Notes: a model not told the origin generated them from the sequence alone. Counted from the first letter of the stretch, positions 49,443 through 58,167 are shown. The stretch is DNA of 64,000 nucleotides from Chlorobaculum parvum NCIB 8327 (GCF_000020505.1 NC_011027.1:1658001-1722000); one strand, 5' to 3'. Numbers and translations are program-made.

Positions 49443-50378
49443 ATGAAAAAAACCATCCTTTCCGCCACGCTGGCGATCATGGTCCTGCTCTGGCACTCGC
49501 TGAGCTTCGCCGCTATCAACCAGTTTACCGGCCACTGGAAAAACACCGACTCGAACACCCGGGGCATCACCACTCTGGACATCACCGGTAACGCCAATGC
49601 CCTGAAGATGCACGCCTGGGGCAAGTGCCATCCGAACGATTGCGACTGGGGCGAAGTCAAGGCCTATGCTTACGCTCCAAGCGTTTCCTCGCCAATGGAG
49701 CAGAATGCACGAGCCGTCTCCGCCGTCTACAACACAGGTTTCAGCCAGACGCTCGTCATCGTCAAAGCGTTGGGAAACAACAAGATCCGCGCCGAAGTGT
49801 TCACCCGCTTCACCGACAACAGCAACCGCAGCAACTACACCGCGATCTACACCTTTAAACGTCAGCTTCAGGTCGCCCCGATCAAGCCGATGCCAATTCC
49901 GATGAAACCGATGATGCCGGTTGTCAAAGAAGACTGCATCTCGTTCAACCCGGCCACCACGACCCTCAGAAACATCGACGGGCGCTGGACGATTGTTGAC
50001 GGCAACCACCTGATGTTCAACTTCGGCGACAAAAAGGCTGAGGCCATCAAAGCGCTGAGCATCATCAAGCACTACAAAATGAACCAGAGCTGCTTCGTTG
50101 GTCGCCCCGACCCCAGCTTCAGCTACCTGCTGGTTAACGGCCAGGCGCCTCAGGGCAGCATGCAGGGCGAAGACTGCGTGAGCTTCAACCCGAACACCAT
50201 CGAGGTCAAGAAAATCAACGGCCGCTGGAAGATCGTTGACGGCAGCCACTGGGTTTTCGATTTCAACGATAAGGAAGGCGAAGCCAGAACCGCGTTTGCG
50301 ATCATCAAAAAGTACGGCTTCAACCGCTCCTGCTACGTCGGCCGCCCCGACCCCAGCTTCATTTACCTGAGGAAGTAA
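49443..50378 (+). CDS. Secreted protein with a duplicated 67-residue domain
   Basis: 311 residues; ATG with AGGA upstream. Residues 1-23 are a signal peptide (ends SFA-A). An N-terminal domain (27-141) has FTGHWKNTD, HAWGKCHPNDCDWG and many aromatic strands, suggesting a ligand-binding beta domain. A proline/methionine linker (145-160) leads to two copies of a domain (163-229 and 243-309) with EDC.SFNP, GRW.IVDG.H, a DK.-EA stretch, then SC.VGRPDPSF.YL. Each repeat carries two cysteines. No family is recognised and the binding target is unknown. A strong terminator follows. Confidence 0.8.
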   Translation: MKKTILSATLAIMVLLWHSLSFAAINQFTGHWKNTDSNTRGITTLDITGNANALKMHAWGKCHPNDCDWGEVKAYAYAPSVSSPMEQNARAVSAVYNTGFSQTLVIVKALGNNKIRAEVFTRFTDNSNRSNYTAIYTFKRQLQVAPIKPMPIPMKPMMPVVKEDCISFNPATTTLRNIDGRWTIVDGNHLMFNFGDKKAEAIKALSIIKHYKMNQSCFVGRPDPSFSYLLVNGQAPQGSMQGEDCVSFNPNTIEVKKINGRWKIVDGSHWVFDFNDKEGEARTAFAIIKKYGFNRSCYVGRPDPSFIYLRK

Positions 50379-50401
50379 GCACGACTTTTTCGTAAATGCA
50401 C

Positions 50402-50438
50402 AAAACCCCCGGTTTCAGCTCATGGAACCGGGGGTTTT
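50402..50438 (+). terminator. Rho-independent terminator after the secreted-protein gene
   Basis: AAAACCCCCGGTT (50402-50414) pairs with AACCGGGGGTTTT (50425-50437), followed by T residues. Confidence 0.93.
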
Positions 50439-50552
50439 TCAGTTTTGTGGGGATTAATTGGGACAAGCTTGCTAACATTTCCCGTCACTGCGAGTTCCCT
50501 TTAGCCATTAAGCTACCGCACACTGACCTTGAACAAGTTCGCGGCTTTATCC

Positions 50553-50622
50553 GTCATTCCCGCGAAGGCGGGAATCCAGTACCTGAATGGAGTGCATGGA
50601 TTCCCGCTTCCGCGGGAATGAC
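50553..50622. repeat. Palindromic dispersed repeat (REP/MITE-like)
   Basis: Left arm 50553-50578 (GTCATTCCCGCGAAGGCGGG...) and right arm 50597-50622 are inverted copies matching at 24 of 26 positions, with an 18-base middle. It is of the ATTCCCGCG type common as small dispersed repeats in bacterial genomes. Confidence 0.7.
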
Positions 50623-50683
50623 CGGGCGTAGGAACCATAACGTATCTGTGATTTCGAGGAGCAAAGCGACGCGGCAATCCAGT

Positions 50684-51133
50684 TCATTTCTCCGTTCCCA
50701 GCATCTCCTCCAGAATGTCCGAGGCCGTGGCGACGGCATCGACGCACACGGTTTCAAAGAGCTTCAGCTCTCGCGCTTTTTGCAGGCTTTCCGGCTCGCC
50801 GATGCAGAGGCCGAGGATCGATTCGCAACGGCATGAACCCATGCGTTTCTCGAACTCTGCGATGAACTGCTCGCCAAGCTCGTAGGTTTTCCGCTTGTTC
50901 GCCAGTTCCTCGATACCGCCCATGCCGTAGCGCATCGACAGCGCCATCAGCGCCCCCGTCACCGCGCCGCACATCCCGCCGCCCGACCCGGCCACGCCGC
51001 CGCCGAACACCGTCGCCAGCCGCAAAGCGCTCGCTTCGTCCAGCACCTCGGTCTGCCGAAAAGCCGCAAACACCGCTTGGCTGCAATTGCAACGGTTGCT
51101 GAAAAGTTGGAGAGCTTTTTCTTTTCTGTGCAT
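50684..51133 (-). CDS. C_GCAxxG_C_C family redox-type protein
   Basis: 149 residues. The family pattern is visible: CNCSQAVFAAF (about 15-25), GGGVAGSGGGMCGAVTGALMAL (about 44-65) with a conserved cysteine, and late cysteines in SCRCESILGLC (about 99-109). The family is thought to be redox active or metal binding, but no substrate is known. It lies on the same strand downstream of the radical SAM/SPASM enzyme, separated only by a degenerate TPR fragment, so a link to that system is possible. Confidence 0.82.
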   Translation of the reverse strand: MHRKEKALQLFSNRCNCSQAVFAAFRQTEVLDEASALRLATVFGGGVAGSGGGMCGAVTGALMALSMRYGMGGIEELANKRKTYELGEQFIAEFEKRMGSCRCESILGLCIGEPESLQKARELKLFETVCVDAVATASDILEEMLGTEK

Positions 51134-51176
51134 GGGATTTACGGGAATGGGATTTTGATGGATGATCGAAAAATGC

Positions 51177-51305
51177 TCACTCGCCGCTCATCGCTTTTTC
51201 GATTTCTGCAAGGATTTGCTAGGCTTCTTGAAAATTTTCAGATTGACGCAGAAGGGTGAAAATCTCAACGGCTCGTCGGGCAAATGTTAAGGCTTCTTCA
51301 AGATT
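51177..51305 (-). pseudogene. Remnant of a TPR protein C-terminus
   Basis: In the minus frame this reads NLEEALTFARRAVEIFTLLR, then QSENFQEA, an in-frame TAG, then QILAEIEKAMSGE and stop. This is the style of the final repeat of exported TPR/CHAT-linked proteins. With a stop inside and no start or upstream domain, it is a decayed fragment. Confidence 0.5.
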
Positions 51306-51309
51306 TCAT

Positions 51310-52476
51310 TTAATCGTTGACCGGCACGAAAGATTTTGGTTTCATCTTGATTTTTTCCATCAGAAAATCATAACGCCCCATTGCTTTGAAAGCTTCGATG
51401 GTTTCAAGGCAGATGCTGTGCCAAATGGTCATCAGCTTCTGCTGCTGCAACAATGGCATGGTGAACAGTCCGTTGATCTCCTGGTGAAGGGCGATGCAGC
51501 CACCTGCACAGAAATCCTTTGCCGGACACTGATCGCACCGGGTATAGCATCCAAGAATATGGGTTCTGTCATAACGGCGGAACGGCAGGGTTCTGACCGG
51601 ATCGATGCCCTTGAAAACGTCACCGAGTTTGAATTTCTCTTTGTCTGCACCGGCATAGGTTACAAAGCGATGGCAGGGATAGATTGCTCCCTCTACATCA
51701 ATACCAACAAAGGTCTTGCCCGCGCCACATGCCACATCGACCTGATGATCATCCACGATCTGCTCGATGCCGTTATCAAGGAAATGAAGGTGCAGGTACT
51801 CCCCTAACGAGGCTTTTTCAATTACATACTGAGCCGCCTTGCGGCACTGCACATCGAAGGTATGCCAGGAATCATGATCCTGAAAAAGTTCAAGTGCCAC
51901 ACAGGGGGAAATGAAGCTAAAGCCTAACTGGTCGAGAAAGATGATATTGTCAAAAACCGATTCCACACTTTCAGGGGTGATCGTCATCCGGGCAGCAGTC
52001 TTCGGAAAGCGTTGAAGTGTCTTTTCGGCATTAGCGCAAAGCGTATCGAACGGACTTGAACCGTTCTTCTTCAGGCGAAACCTGTCATTGGTCTTACGGT
52101 TTCCGTCAATACTGAAAAGCATACTGATATTATGCTGCTCCATAAAGTCGAGCATCTCGGCAGTCAGTAGTGTGCCATTGGTGGTCACAGAAAAGATCAT
52201 CGACTTTCCATGCTTCTGTGACAGGGTGTCGGTATGTGCAACAACGCTTTTCAGCAAGTCGAATTCAAGCAACGGCTCCCCACCAAAAAAGGAGAGAATG
52301 AGCGGATTTTCAGGAAAGCCTTCAGTGTTTTCAAATAGCCACTCGACCGAACGTTCTGCGGTACGCTTCGACATGGCCGCTTGGCCACTTCTGCTGGCAA
52401 AACAGTAGCTGCATGCCAGATTGCAGTTATTGGTCAGAAACAGCACCGCATACGGCACATGCCATTTGCCAGCCAT
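51310..52476 (-). CDS. Radical SAM/SPASM enzyme, candidate peptide maturase
   Basis: 388 residues from ATG 52476 (an in-frame TTG adds three residues). The radical SAM cluster is C18-x3-C22-x2-C25 (NNCNLACSYCFA), with SFFGGEPLL (62-70) and VTTNGTLLT as SAM-binding segments. A full SPASM domain follows with C250, C268, C310, C314, C317, C323, C327 and C356 (CYTRCDQCPAKDFCAGGC), which should hold two auxiliary Fe-S clusters. SPASM enzymes modify peptides or proteins. A cysteine-rich 60-residue peptide gene ends 86 bp upstream on the same strand, so it is the likely substrate. No sulfatase is nearby, which argues against an anaerobic sulfatase maturase. Confidence 0.88.
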   Translation of the reverse strand: MAGKWHVPYAVLFLTNNCNLACSYCFASRSGQAAMSKRTAERSVEWLFENTEGFPENPLILSFFGGEPLLEFDLLKSVVAHTDTLSQKHGKSMIFSVTTNGTLLTAEMLDFMEQHNISMLFSIDGNRKTNDRFRLKKNGSSPFDTLCANAEKTLQRFPKTAARMTITPESVESVFDNIIFLDQLGFSFISPCVALELFQDHDSWHTFDVQCRKAAQYVIEKASLGEYLHLHFLDNGIEQIVDDHQVDVACGAGKTFVGIDVEGAIYPCHRFVTYAGADKEKFKLGDVFKGIDPVRTLPFRRYDRTHILGCYTRCDQCPAKDFCAGGCIALHQEINGLFTMPLLQQQKLMTIWHSICLETIEAFKAMGRYDFLMEKIKMKPKSFVPVND

Positions 52477-52562
52477 TTGGATCAAGGTTTATGTATTTCT
52501 GAATCATCGTGAGGGACAGATTGCGGCGACCTGCCCAGTCTATCCCTCGAAGCGGAACCGGC

Positions 52563-52745
52563 TCAGACGTCACCGCCAGGAATCTTGGCGCACTCCATGC
52601 ACTGGCAGATTTTGCAGCTCAGTGAGCAGGCTGCGAATGTTTCGACCTCCTCCTTTTCCATAAGATCAAGCTGAGATTCCATTTCGGCCAGCTTTTCGAG
52701 GAAGGTCGTTTTCGGTTCGATTTGAGGTAGGGTTGCTGTCGGCAT
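52563..52745 (-). CDS. Cysteine-rich peptide, candidate RiPP precursor
   Basis: 60 residues, ATG with GGAGG seven bases before it. The N-terminal ~38 residues (helical, rich in E, L, M: TFLEKLAEMESQLDLMEKEE) look like a leader that a maturase could recognise. The C-terminal part has five cysteines, C40-x3-C44-x2-C47-x-C49-x2-C52, followed by AKIPGGDV. It is directly upstream of the radical SAM/SPASM gene on the same strand. Such leader plus Cys-rich core plus adjacent SPASM enzyme is the pattern of sulfur-to-alpha-carbon (sactipeptide or ranthipeptide) systems; the modification itself is inferred. Confidence 0.75.
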   Translation of the reverse strand: MPTATLPQIEPKTTFLEKLAEMESQLDLMEKEEVETFAACSLSCKICQCMECAKIPGGDV

Positions 52746-52964
52746 GTTTATCCCTCCAGTAGTTGTTTAGTGGAGATAAAAAAGAAAGCAACTTCATAGT
52801 TAAGCTATAAAATATCCACCTGTAATTCAAACGGCTCAGATGAAATTTCCAATTGCTGGTTAAATGATCAGACGAAGTAGTCCCAAACTCTGATGGCCCC
52901 ATGGAAATAAACAGAACCCTTTCCGCTCAAAACATTAAGGCAATGCCATCGGAAATCCAGCAGG

Positions 52965-53771
52965 CTACGTGCCCGTCTCGTCGATGTCGAGCGTGCCCTG
53001 GGCGGCGATGGTTCCGGCAGTGGTGGGCGGACCTTTGAGAATCCACTCGAAAGCCACGCCGATCAACGCACCGGCAAGCGGCCCTGCGACGTAGACCCAG
53101 GCGAGCGCCGTGTCGCCGCACACCAGCGCAGGCGCGAGCGAGCGCACGGGATTCATCGAGGCTCCGCTGATCGGAGCGGCCCACATGCCTGCGAGCGCAA
53201 TGTAGCCGCCGACCGCAATCGCGCCGTTGGTTCCGATGTTCCGTGCGCCAGACGAGGTGCCGAGAATGGTGTTCACCAGCGCGGCGGTCAGCACCATTTC
53301 CATCAAAACCGCCTTCACCGGCGTCACCTCATGGCCCGGCAGGGTCATGCCCGGCGCGACGGCGGCGTTGCCAAACATGAAGCCGAGAAAAAGCGCGGCC
53401 AGCCCGCCGCCAGCGATCTGCGCGATGATGTAGCCGGGCACGCGCACCCAAGGGAAGTTCCGGCGCATGGCGAACGCGATGGTCACTGCCGGGTTGAGGT
53501 GCGCACCACTCACCGTGCCCATGAAGTAGATGATCGCCATCACCATCAGGCCGGGCGCAACCGGCAGAAGCGCATCGCCGGCATGGTTGCCGGAACTGAC
53601 CGCCGCAACCGGGCCGCCAGCCGCCACGAGCACCAGCAGAAAAGTGCCCCACACCTCGGCGAAAATCCGCTTCCACTCGTGCCTTGGATCGAGAAAGTTC
53701 GGCGCGATCTGCGTCATCAACATTCTGTCCCGCGCAGCCGTAAGCCCATTGTGATTGTTGGCCGTCATCAT
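52965..53771 (-). CDS. Aquaporin / MIP-family channel
   Basis: 268 residues with six hydrophobic helices. The first NPA loop is HLNPAVT; the second reads SMNPVRS (NPV rather than NPA), a variation seen in some MIP channels. An N-terminal cytoplasmic stretch of about 35 residues is longer than usual. It could pass water, glycerol or other small neutral solutes; the filter residues do not settle which. AGGAG lies five bases before the ATG. It sits upstream of the RiPP-like pair on the same strand, separated by 219 bp. Confidence 0.9.
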   Translation of the reverse strand: MMTANNHNGLTAARDRMLMTQIAPNFLDPRHEWKRIFAEVWGTFLLVLVAAGGPVAAVSSGNHAGDALLPVAPGLMVMAIIYFMGTVSGAHLNPAVTIAFAMRRNFPWVRVPGYIIAQIAGGGLAALFLGFMFGNAAVAPGMTLPGHEVTPVKAVLMEMVLTAALVNTILGTSSGARNIGTNGAIAVGGYIALAGMWAAPISGASMNPVRSLAPALVCGDTALAWVYVAGPLAGALIGVAFEWILKGPPTTAGTIAAQGTLDIDETGT

Positions 53772-53883
53772 AGCATCTCCTGAAAACCGTCTGTTGACCG
53801 GAATAGGGCGAAAACCGGTAAAACCGTCACTTCATAAAGGTAAAAAAAGCAGCGCAAGTTACGGCCCGCCGCGCCCGAGACAA

Positions 53884-53913
53884 TTGCAAGGGTTGGCAAA
53901 GAATGACTATCTT
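53884..53913 (+). promoter_or_regulatory. Predicted promoter for proA-lolD
   Basis: TTGCAA (53884-53889), an 18-bp spacer and TATCTT (53908-53913), 48 bp before the proA ATG. AAGGAG is correctly placed before the start codon. Confidence 0.55.
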
Positions 53914-53961
53914 TCGGTCACTTCAAAATTCTGACAATCCCCTTTCAAGGAGCCCGCGTCC

Positions 53962-55224
53962 ATGACCGAACACGAAGCCATCGTCCAGCACCTCCAGGCC
54001 GTCCAGAACGCCAGCCGCAAGATCGTCACGCTCGATGAAGATGCTATCAACGCTCTGCTCAACGATCTCGCCGACCGAATTCCCGACGCCGCTGAAACGA
54101 TTCTCGAAGCCAACCGCAAGGACCTCGAACGGATGGATCCGGCCGACCCGCGCTACGACCGCCTGCTCCTAAACGAATCTCGCCTGAACTCGATCGCTTC
54201 CGACCTGCGCAACGTGGCCGCACTCCCTTCGCCGCTCGACCGCGTGCTCGAAGAGCGCACGCTGCCCAACGGGCTGGAGCTGCGCAAGGTCTCGGTGCCA
54301 CTCGGCGTGATCGGCATCATCTACGAATCGCGCCCGAACGTGACGTTTGACGTCTTCGCGCTCTGCCTGAAATCGGGCAACGCCACCGTGCTGAAAGGCG
54401 GCAGTGACGCGGCCTTCTCAAACATCGCCATCGTCGAGCTGATCCAGACGGTCATCCGTGATCGCGGCCTCGATCCCGAGATGATCTACCTGCTGCCTGC
54501 TGAACGCGAGGCGGCACACATTCTGCTCAACGCAGTCGGCTATATCGACGTCATCATTCCGCGCGGCAGCCAGGCGCTGATCGACTTCGCCCGCAAGCAC
54601 TCCACCGTACCGGTCATCGAAACCGGCGCGGGCATCGTGCACACCTACTTCGATGAGAGCGGCGACCTGGCGATGGGTCGCGACATCATCTTCAACGCCA
54701 AAACCCGCCGTCCGAGCGTCTGCAACGCGCTCGATACGCTGATTGTGCACAAAAGCCGCATCGACGACCTACCGGTGCTGGTCGAGCAGCTCGAAGAAAA
54801 GCTGGTGCAGATTTTTGCCGACGAACCAGCCTATTACAAGCTGCTGAACCGCTATCCGGACGAACTGCTTCAGATCGCCACGCCTGAGAATTTCGGCACG
54901 GAGTACCTGTCGCTGAAGATGTCGATCAAGACCGTTGAGACCTTCGAAGAAGCGCTCGACCACATCGCGCACCACAGCTCGAAGCACAGCGAAGCGATCG
55001 TCGCATCGGATCAGGCGACCATCGACGCCTTCATGAAGCGAGTGGACGCGGCGGCGGTGTACGCCAACACCTCGACCGCCTTCACCGACGGCGCGCAGTT
55101 CGGTCTCGGCGCGGAGATCGGCATCAGCACGCAGAAGCTGCACGCGCGTGGCCCGATGGCGCTCAAGGAGCTGTGCACCTACAAATGGCTGATCGAAGGC
55201 CAGGGACAGGTGAGGCCCGCCTGA
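53962..55224 (+). CDS. proA: Gamma-glutamyl phosphate reductase
   Basis: Second step of proline synthesis, NADPH reduction of glutamyl phosphate. 420 residues. The nucleotide-binding domain has [25 protein letters not shown] and LIIPRGS-type ([13 protein letters not shown]); the active-site cysteine is in [14 protein letters not shown]. It is coupled to the next gene by a one-base overlap (TGATG). Works with proB at 40684. Confidence 0.97.
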   Translation: MTEHEAIVQHLQAVQNASRKIVTLDEDAINALLNDLADRIPDAAETILEANRKDLERMDPADPRYDRLLLNESRLNSIASDLRNVAALPSPLDRVLEERTLPNGLELRKVSVPLGVIGIIYESRPNVTFDVFALCLKSGNATVLKGGSDAAFSNIAIVELIQTVIRDRGLDPEMIYLLPAEREAAHILLNAVGYIDVIIPRGSQALIDFARKHSTVPVIETGAGIVHTYFDESGDLAMGRDIIFNAKTRRPSVCNALDTLIVHKSRIDDLPVLVEQLEEKLVQIFADEPAYYKLLNRYPDELLQIATPENFGTEYLSLKMSIKTVETFEEALDHIAHHSSKHSEAIVASDQATIDAFMKRVDAAAVYANTSTAFTDGAQFGLGAEIGISTQKLHARGPMALKELCTYKWLIEGQGQVRPA

Positions 55225-55919
55225 TGCTCGAAGCCCGCAAGCTCGTCAAATCCTACGCCCTGCCCGGCCAGCCGCCCCTGCGCATTCTCGACGGCATCGA
55301 CCTCTCGGTCGCGCCGGGCGAAATGGTGACCGTCATCGGCGCATCCGGCAGCGGCAAGACCACGCTGCTCAACCTGCTCGGCACACTCGATACACCTGAC
55401 GAAGGTGAGCTGACCTTCGCGGGGACGCCGATCTTTCAGGGAAGCAAATGCCTGCTCTCAAAAAAAGAGCTGGCCGCATTCCGCAACCGCTCCATCGGCT
55501 TTGTCTTTCAGTTCCACCACCTGCTGTCCGATTTTACGGCGCTTGAAAACGTCGCGATGGCGCAATTCATCGGCACCGGCAAGCTCAAGCCCGCCAAGGA
55601 GCGAGCCGCCGTGCTGCTCGAAAAGCTCGGCCTCAAGGCGCGGCTCGACCACCTCCCCTCGGAGTTATCGGGCGGCGAACAGCAGCGCGTCGCCATCGCC
55701 CGAGCCCTCATGAACGAGCCGAAACTCGTGCTCGCCGACGAACCCAGCGGCAACCTCGACAGCCGTAACAGCCGGATGCTCTACGAGCTGATGGCATCGC
55801 TCAGCAAGGAACACAAAACCTCGTTCGTCATCGTCACCCACAACGAAGAGTTCGCCGCCACTGCCGACCGCTGCCTCCACATGCAGGACGGCCGGTTGCA
55901 GGCCTGCGGAGAAAAGTGA
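55224..55919 (+). CDS. lolD: Lipoprotein-export ABC ATPase, LolD type
   Basis: 231 residues from ATG 55224, the start that overlaps the proA stop by one base. Walker [14 protein letters not shown]-loop with [17 protein letters not shown], signature [15 protein letters not shown], Walker [12 protein letters not shown] and H-loop VTHNEEF are all present. The [11 protein letters not shown] segment is characteristic of LolD/MacB/FtsE ATPases that drive FtsX-type permeases. No permease is adjacent; the FtsX-type permease at 15465-16736 is one candidate partner. Confidence 0.93.
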   Translation: MLEARKLVKSYALPGQPPLRILDGIDLSVAPGEMVTVIGASGSGKTTLLNLLGTLDTPDEGELTFAGTPIFQGSKCLLSKKELAAFRNRSIGFVFQFHHLLSDFTALENVAMAQFIGTGKLKPAKERAAVLLEKLGLKARLDHLPSELSGGEQQRVAIARALMNEPKLVLADEPSGNLDSRNSRMLYELMASLSKEHKTSFVIVTHNEEFAATADRCLHMQDGRLQACGEK

Positions 55920-56033
55920 TGATAGATTCGGTAAAGAACGAACACGCAAGTTTACCCTGAAAACGACGAATCACCGAAAATTGATTTATCTGAACACTAC
56001 ATCGTTAACCACACCCACCGCACCTCCAGCCCA

Positions 56034-57344
56034 ATGACCGACACCACCTCTCACGCAAAAATAGGCCCTATCGAACTGGCGGCGTCCGTCATGCCCCGCC
56101 ATGCATGGACGTTCCTGTTCGCGTCGTTCTTTTCGATCGGCATGGTCACCTTTGTCTCCATCGGACAGGCCTATATTCTGAACGAGCATCTCGGCATTCC
56201 GGTCTCCGAGCAGGGCACTATCAGCGGTGATCTGGTCTTCTGGACGGAGATCGTGACGCTCTTGCTCTTCGGCCCGGCAGGAGCGATCATGGACCGCATC
56301 GGCAGGCGGCCGGTCTATGCCGTGGGATTCATCATTCTGGCCATCGCCTACCTCTACTACCCACTCGTGACCGACGTCTTCCAGCTCACCATCGCCCGCA
56401 TGATCTACGCGGTCGGCGTGGTCGCCGTGACGAGCGGCTTGGCGACAGTGCTGGTCGATTACCCGAAGGAGCGGTCGCGCGGCAAGCTCATCGCGATTGT
56501 CGGATTCCTGAACGGACTCGGCATCGTCATCCTGAACCAGTTCTTCGGCGGCCTGCCCAAGACGCTCGTGGCCGACGGCATGAGCGGCACCGAGGCCGGA
56601 TTCTGGGCGCACGCTGCGGTCGCGGGCACGGCGGCGGTGACGGCTATCGTGCTCTTTTTCGGCCTCAAGGGCGGTACGCCGGTGCGGCACGAGGAGCGGT
56701 TGCCGGTCAAAGAGCTGCTCACCAGCGGCTTCCGCCACGCCCGCAATCCACGGATTCTGCTCTCCTACGCAGCGGCCTTCGTGGCGCGCGGCGACCAGTC
56801 GATCATCGGCACCTTCGTGCCGCTCTGGGGCATGACCACTGGCCTGGCGATGGGCCTCGAACCCGCCGAAGCGGTCAAAAAAGGCACCTTCATTTTCATC
56901 ATTTCGCAGGCCGCCGCGCTGCTCTGGGCGCCAGTCATCGGCATCTTCATCGACCGCTGGAACCGCGTCACGGCGCTCACCCTCTGCATGGGGCTGGCCG
57001 CCATCGGCTACCTCTCGCTGGCGATGATCGGCAACCCGCTCGAAACGTACTCGCTCATCTTTTTCGTGCTGCTCGGCATCGGCCAGATCAGCGCCTTCCT
57101 CGGCTCGCAATCGCTCATCGGCCAGGAAGCGCCAAAGGAGGCGCGAGGCTCGGTGATCGGAGCCTTCAACATCAGCGGAGCCATCGGCATCCTCTTCATC
57201 ACCACCACCGGAGGCCGCCTCTTCGACGGCATGAGCCCCAAAGCCCCCTTCATCATCGTCGGCGCGGTGAACCTGATTGTGATGCTGGGAGGATTGTGGC
57301 TGCGGGCAAGAGAGGCGAAGAAGGGTGGAGAAATTGCGGCATGA
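56034..57344 (+). CDS. Major facilitator superfamily transporter
   Basis: 436 residues with about 12 membrane helices. The MFS motif A is in GAIMDRIGRRPVYAVGF (between helices 2 and 3) and partially repeated in IGIFIDRWNRVTAL. A charged loop of about 20 residues separates the two halves (RHEERLPVKELLTSGFRHAR). Substrate unknown. The C-terminus ends in a basic tail. Monocistronic, followed by a dispersed repeat. Confidence 0.88.
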   Translation: MTDTTSHAKIGPIELAASVMPRHAWTFLFASFFSIGMVTFVSIGQAYILNEHLGIPVSEQGTISGDLVFWTEIVTLLLFGPAGAIMDRIGRRPVYAVGFIILAIAYLYYPLVTDVFQLTIARMIYAVGVVAVTSGLATVLVDYPKERSRGKLIAIVGFLNGLGIVILNQFFGGLPKTLVADGMSGTEAGFWAHAAVAGTAAVTAIVLFFGLKGGTPVRHEERLPVKELLTSGFRHARNPRILLSYAAAFVARGDQSIIGTFVPLWGMTTGLAMGLEPAEAVKKGTFIFIISQAAALLWAPVIGIFIDRWNRVTALTLCMGLAAIGYLSLAMIGNPLETYSLIFFVLLGIGQISAFLGSQSLIGQEAPKEARGSVIGAFNISGAIGILFITTTGGRLFDGMSPKAPFIIVGAVNLIVMLGGLWLRAREAKKGGEIAA

Positions 57345-57681
57345 CAGAAAAGGATTGTCTTGTCATGCTGAACGAAGTGAAGCATCCCACCTGAAAAGTT
57401 ATGATTGAGAGTTGATTGCATTTTGTTGCAGCTTTTACTATTGCCTCATATCCTTATTGGCTTTCATCGATACTTTGACAAAGTTTCCGAATTTTCGATT
57501 ATTGGAAAATGAATCATTTGATTATTCGTTTTTATATTGTTCAAACTTGGATTAATGATATTAAAAAAATTTCTTTTTAGTTGTTTTTCGGAACTTTTTT
57601 TAATATCGCTGAGTTACATTTTTTCCTAAATTGGTTCGTGGTGAATTTTTTAGGAAAAGTAAATATTAAATAAAATATAAT
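57345..57681. other. AT-rich intergenic stretch with a dispersed repeat
   Basis: 337 bp. The first part (57359-57388, TGTCATGCTGAACGAAGTGA and beyond) matches a repeat type common near gene ends. The rest is strongly AT-rich and merges with the AT-rich gene that follows. No further feature recognised. Confidence 0.55.
57359..57388. repeat. Dispersed repeat of the TGTCATGCTGAACGAAG type
   Basis: A 30-bp unit after the MFS gene; the preceding ATGACA (57341-57346) and its TGTCAT (57361-57366) form a small inverted pair. A genome-wide count would test whether it is repeated. Confidence 0.4.
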
Positions 57682-58092
57682 ATGGTAAAATACGATTTCG
57701 AAGTAAAGGATGGGTATTCTCTATTTCCAGAGCATCTTGAAAATGATGATTTGGTTTTTTTTCACGGAAGTCCCATGAAAAATTTTAAGTCTATTTGTCA
57801 AAATGGATTCAAGTCTGGAAGCGAGCTTAGGATAAGTAGTTTGACATCTGTGACTTATACGATGAAAAGCATTGGTGCGTTTAATCACGTTTGTAGTATA
57901 CGGCAAAGTGGAGAGGATATGGTTGTCTTTGCTGTATTCTTCAAGAAAGAAGACTTAGAAAGACATTTAGATGTTCAAAAGAGAGTGCCGATTGTGGTTC
58001 GAGAATATGCCGAGATAAAGGTATATGACTCTGATATTCAACCATCAAGGATTGGTTACAGTATTGTTCCTGCTCATTATAGGCATAAATAA
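57682..58092 (+). CDS. AT-rich orphan with ADP-ribosyltransferase-like features
   Basis: 136 residues. FFHGSPMKNFKSICQNGFK (about 27-45) follows the pattern of the first strand and helix of ADP-ribosyltransferase-fold toxins (H in HGS), and LTSVTYTMKSIGAF (about 54-67) would supply the second part of the NAD site. A possible acidic residue lies in REYAEIKVYD (about 112-121). The assignment is tentative; it could be another fold. The base composition is far more AT-rich than the surroundings, and no partner or antitoxin is recognised beside it, consistent with lateral gain. Confidence 0.55.
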   Translation: MVKYDFEVKDGYSLFPEHLENDDLVFFHGSPMKNFKSICQNGFKSGSELRISSLTSVTYTMKSIGAFNHVCSIRQSGEDMVVFAVFFKKEDLERHLDVQKRVPIVVREYAEIKVYDSDIQPSRIGYSIVPAHYRHK

Positions 58093-58167
58093 TTATGTAA
58101 AGGGTTACATAGTCAGACTCTTTTAGCTATGCTACAAGTTGAGACGAACTGATGAAGGACTGGTATT

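Larger units (their letters stand above)
50379..50683. other. Intergenic region with terminator and palindromic repeats
   Basis: 305 bp without a gene. It holds the terminator at 50402-50438, an inverted-repeat element at 50553-50622, and just after it a stretch (GAGGAGCAAAGCGACGCGGC, about 50657-50676) resembling another dispersed repeat; GTCACTGCGAG at about 50483 looks like the start of the same unit. Confidence 0.6.

Noticed and set aside
50553-50622. CRISPR-like repeat
   Set aside because: Only one inverted unit with no regularly spaced copies; it is a palindromic dispersed repeat.
52666-52902. 78-residue frame overlapping the Cys-rich peptide in another frame
   Set aside because: No ribosome site; the peptide frame has GGAGG and conserved-looking cysteines.
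55986-57110. 374-residue frame antisense to the MFS gene
   Set aside because: Charged low-complexity sequence opposite a clear transporter.
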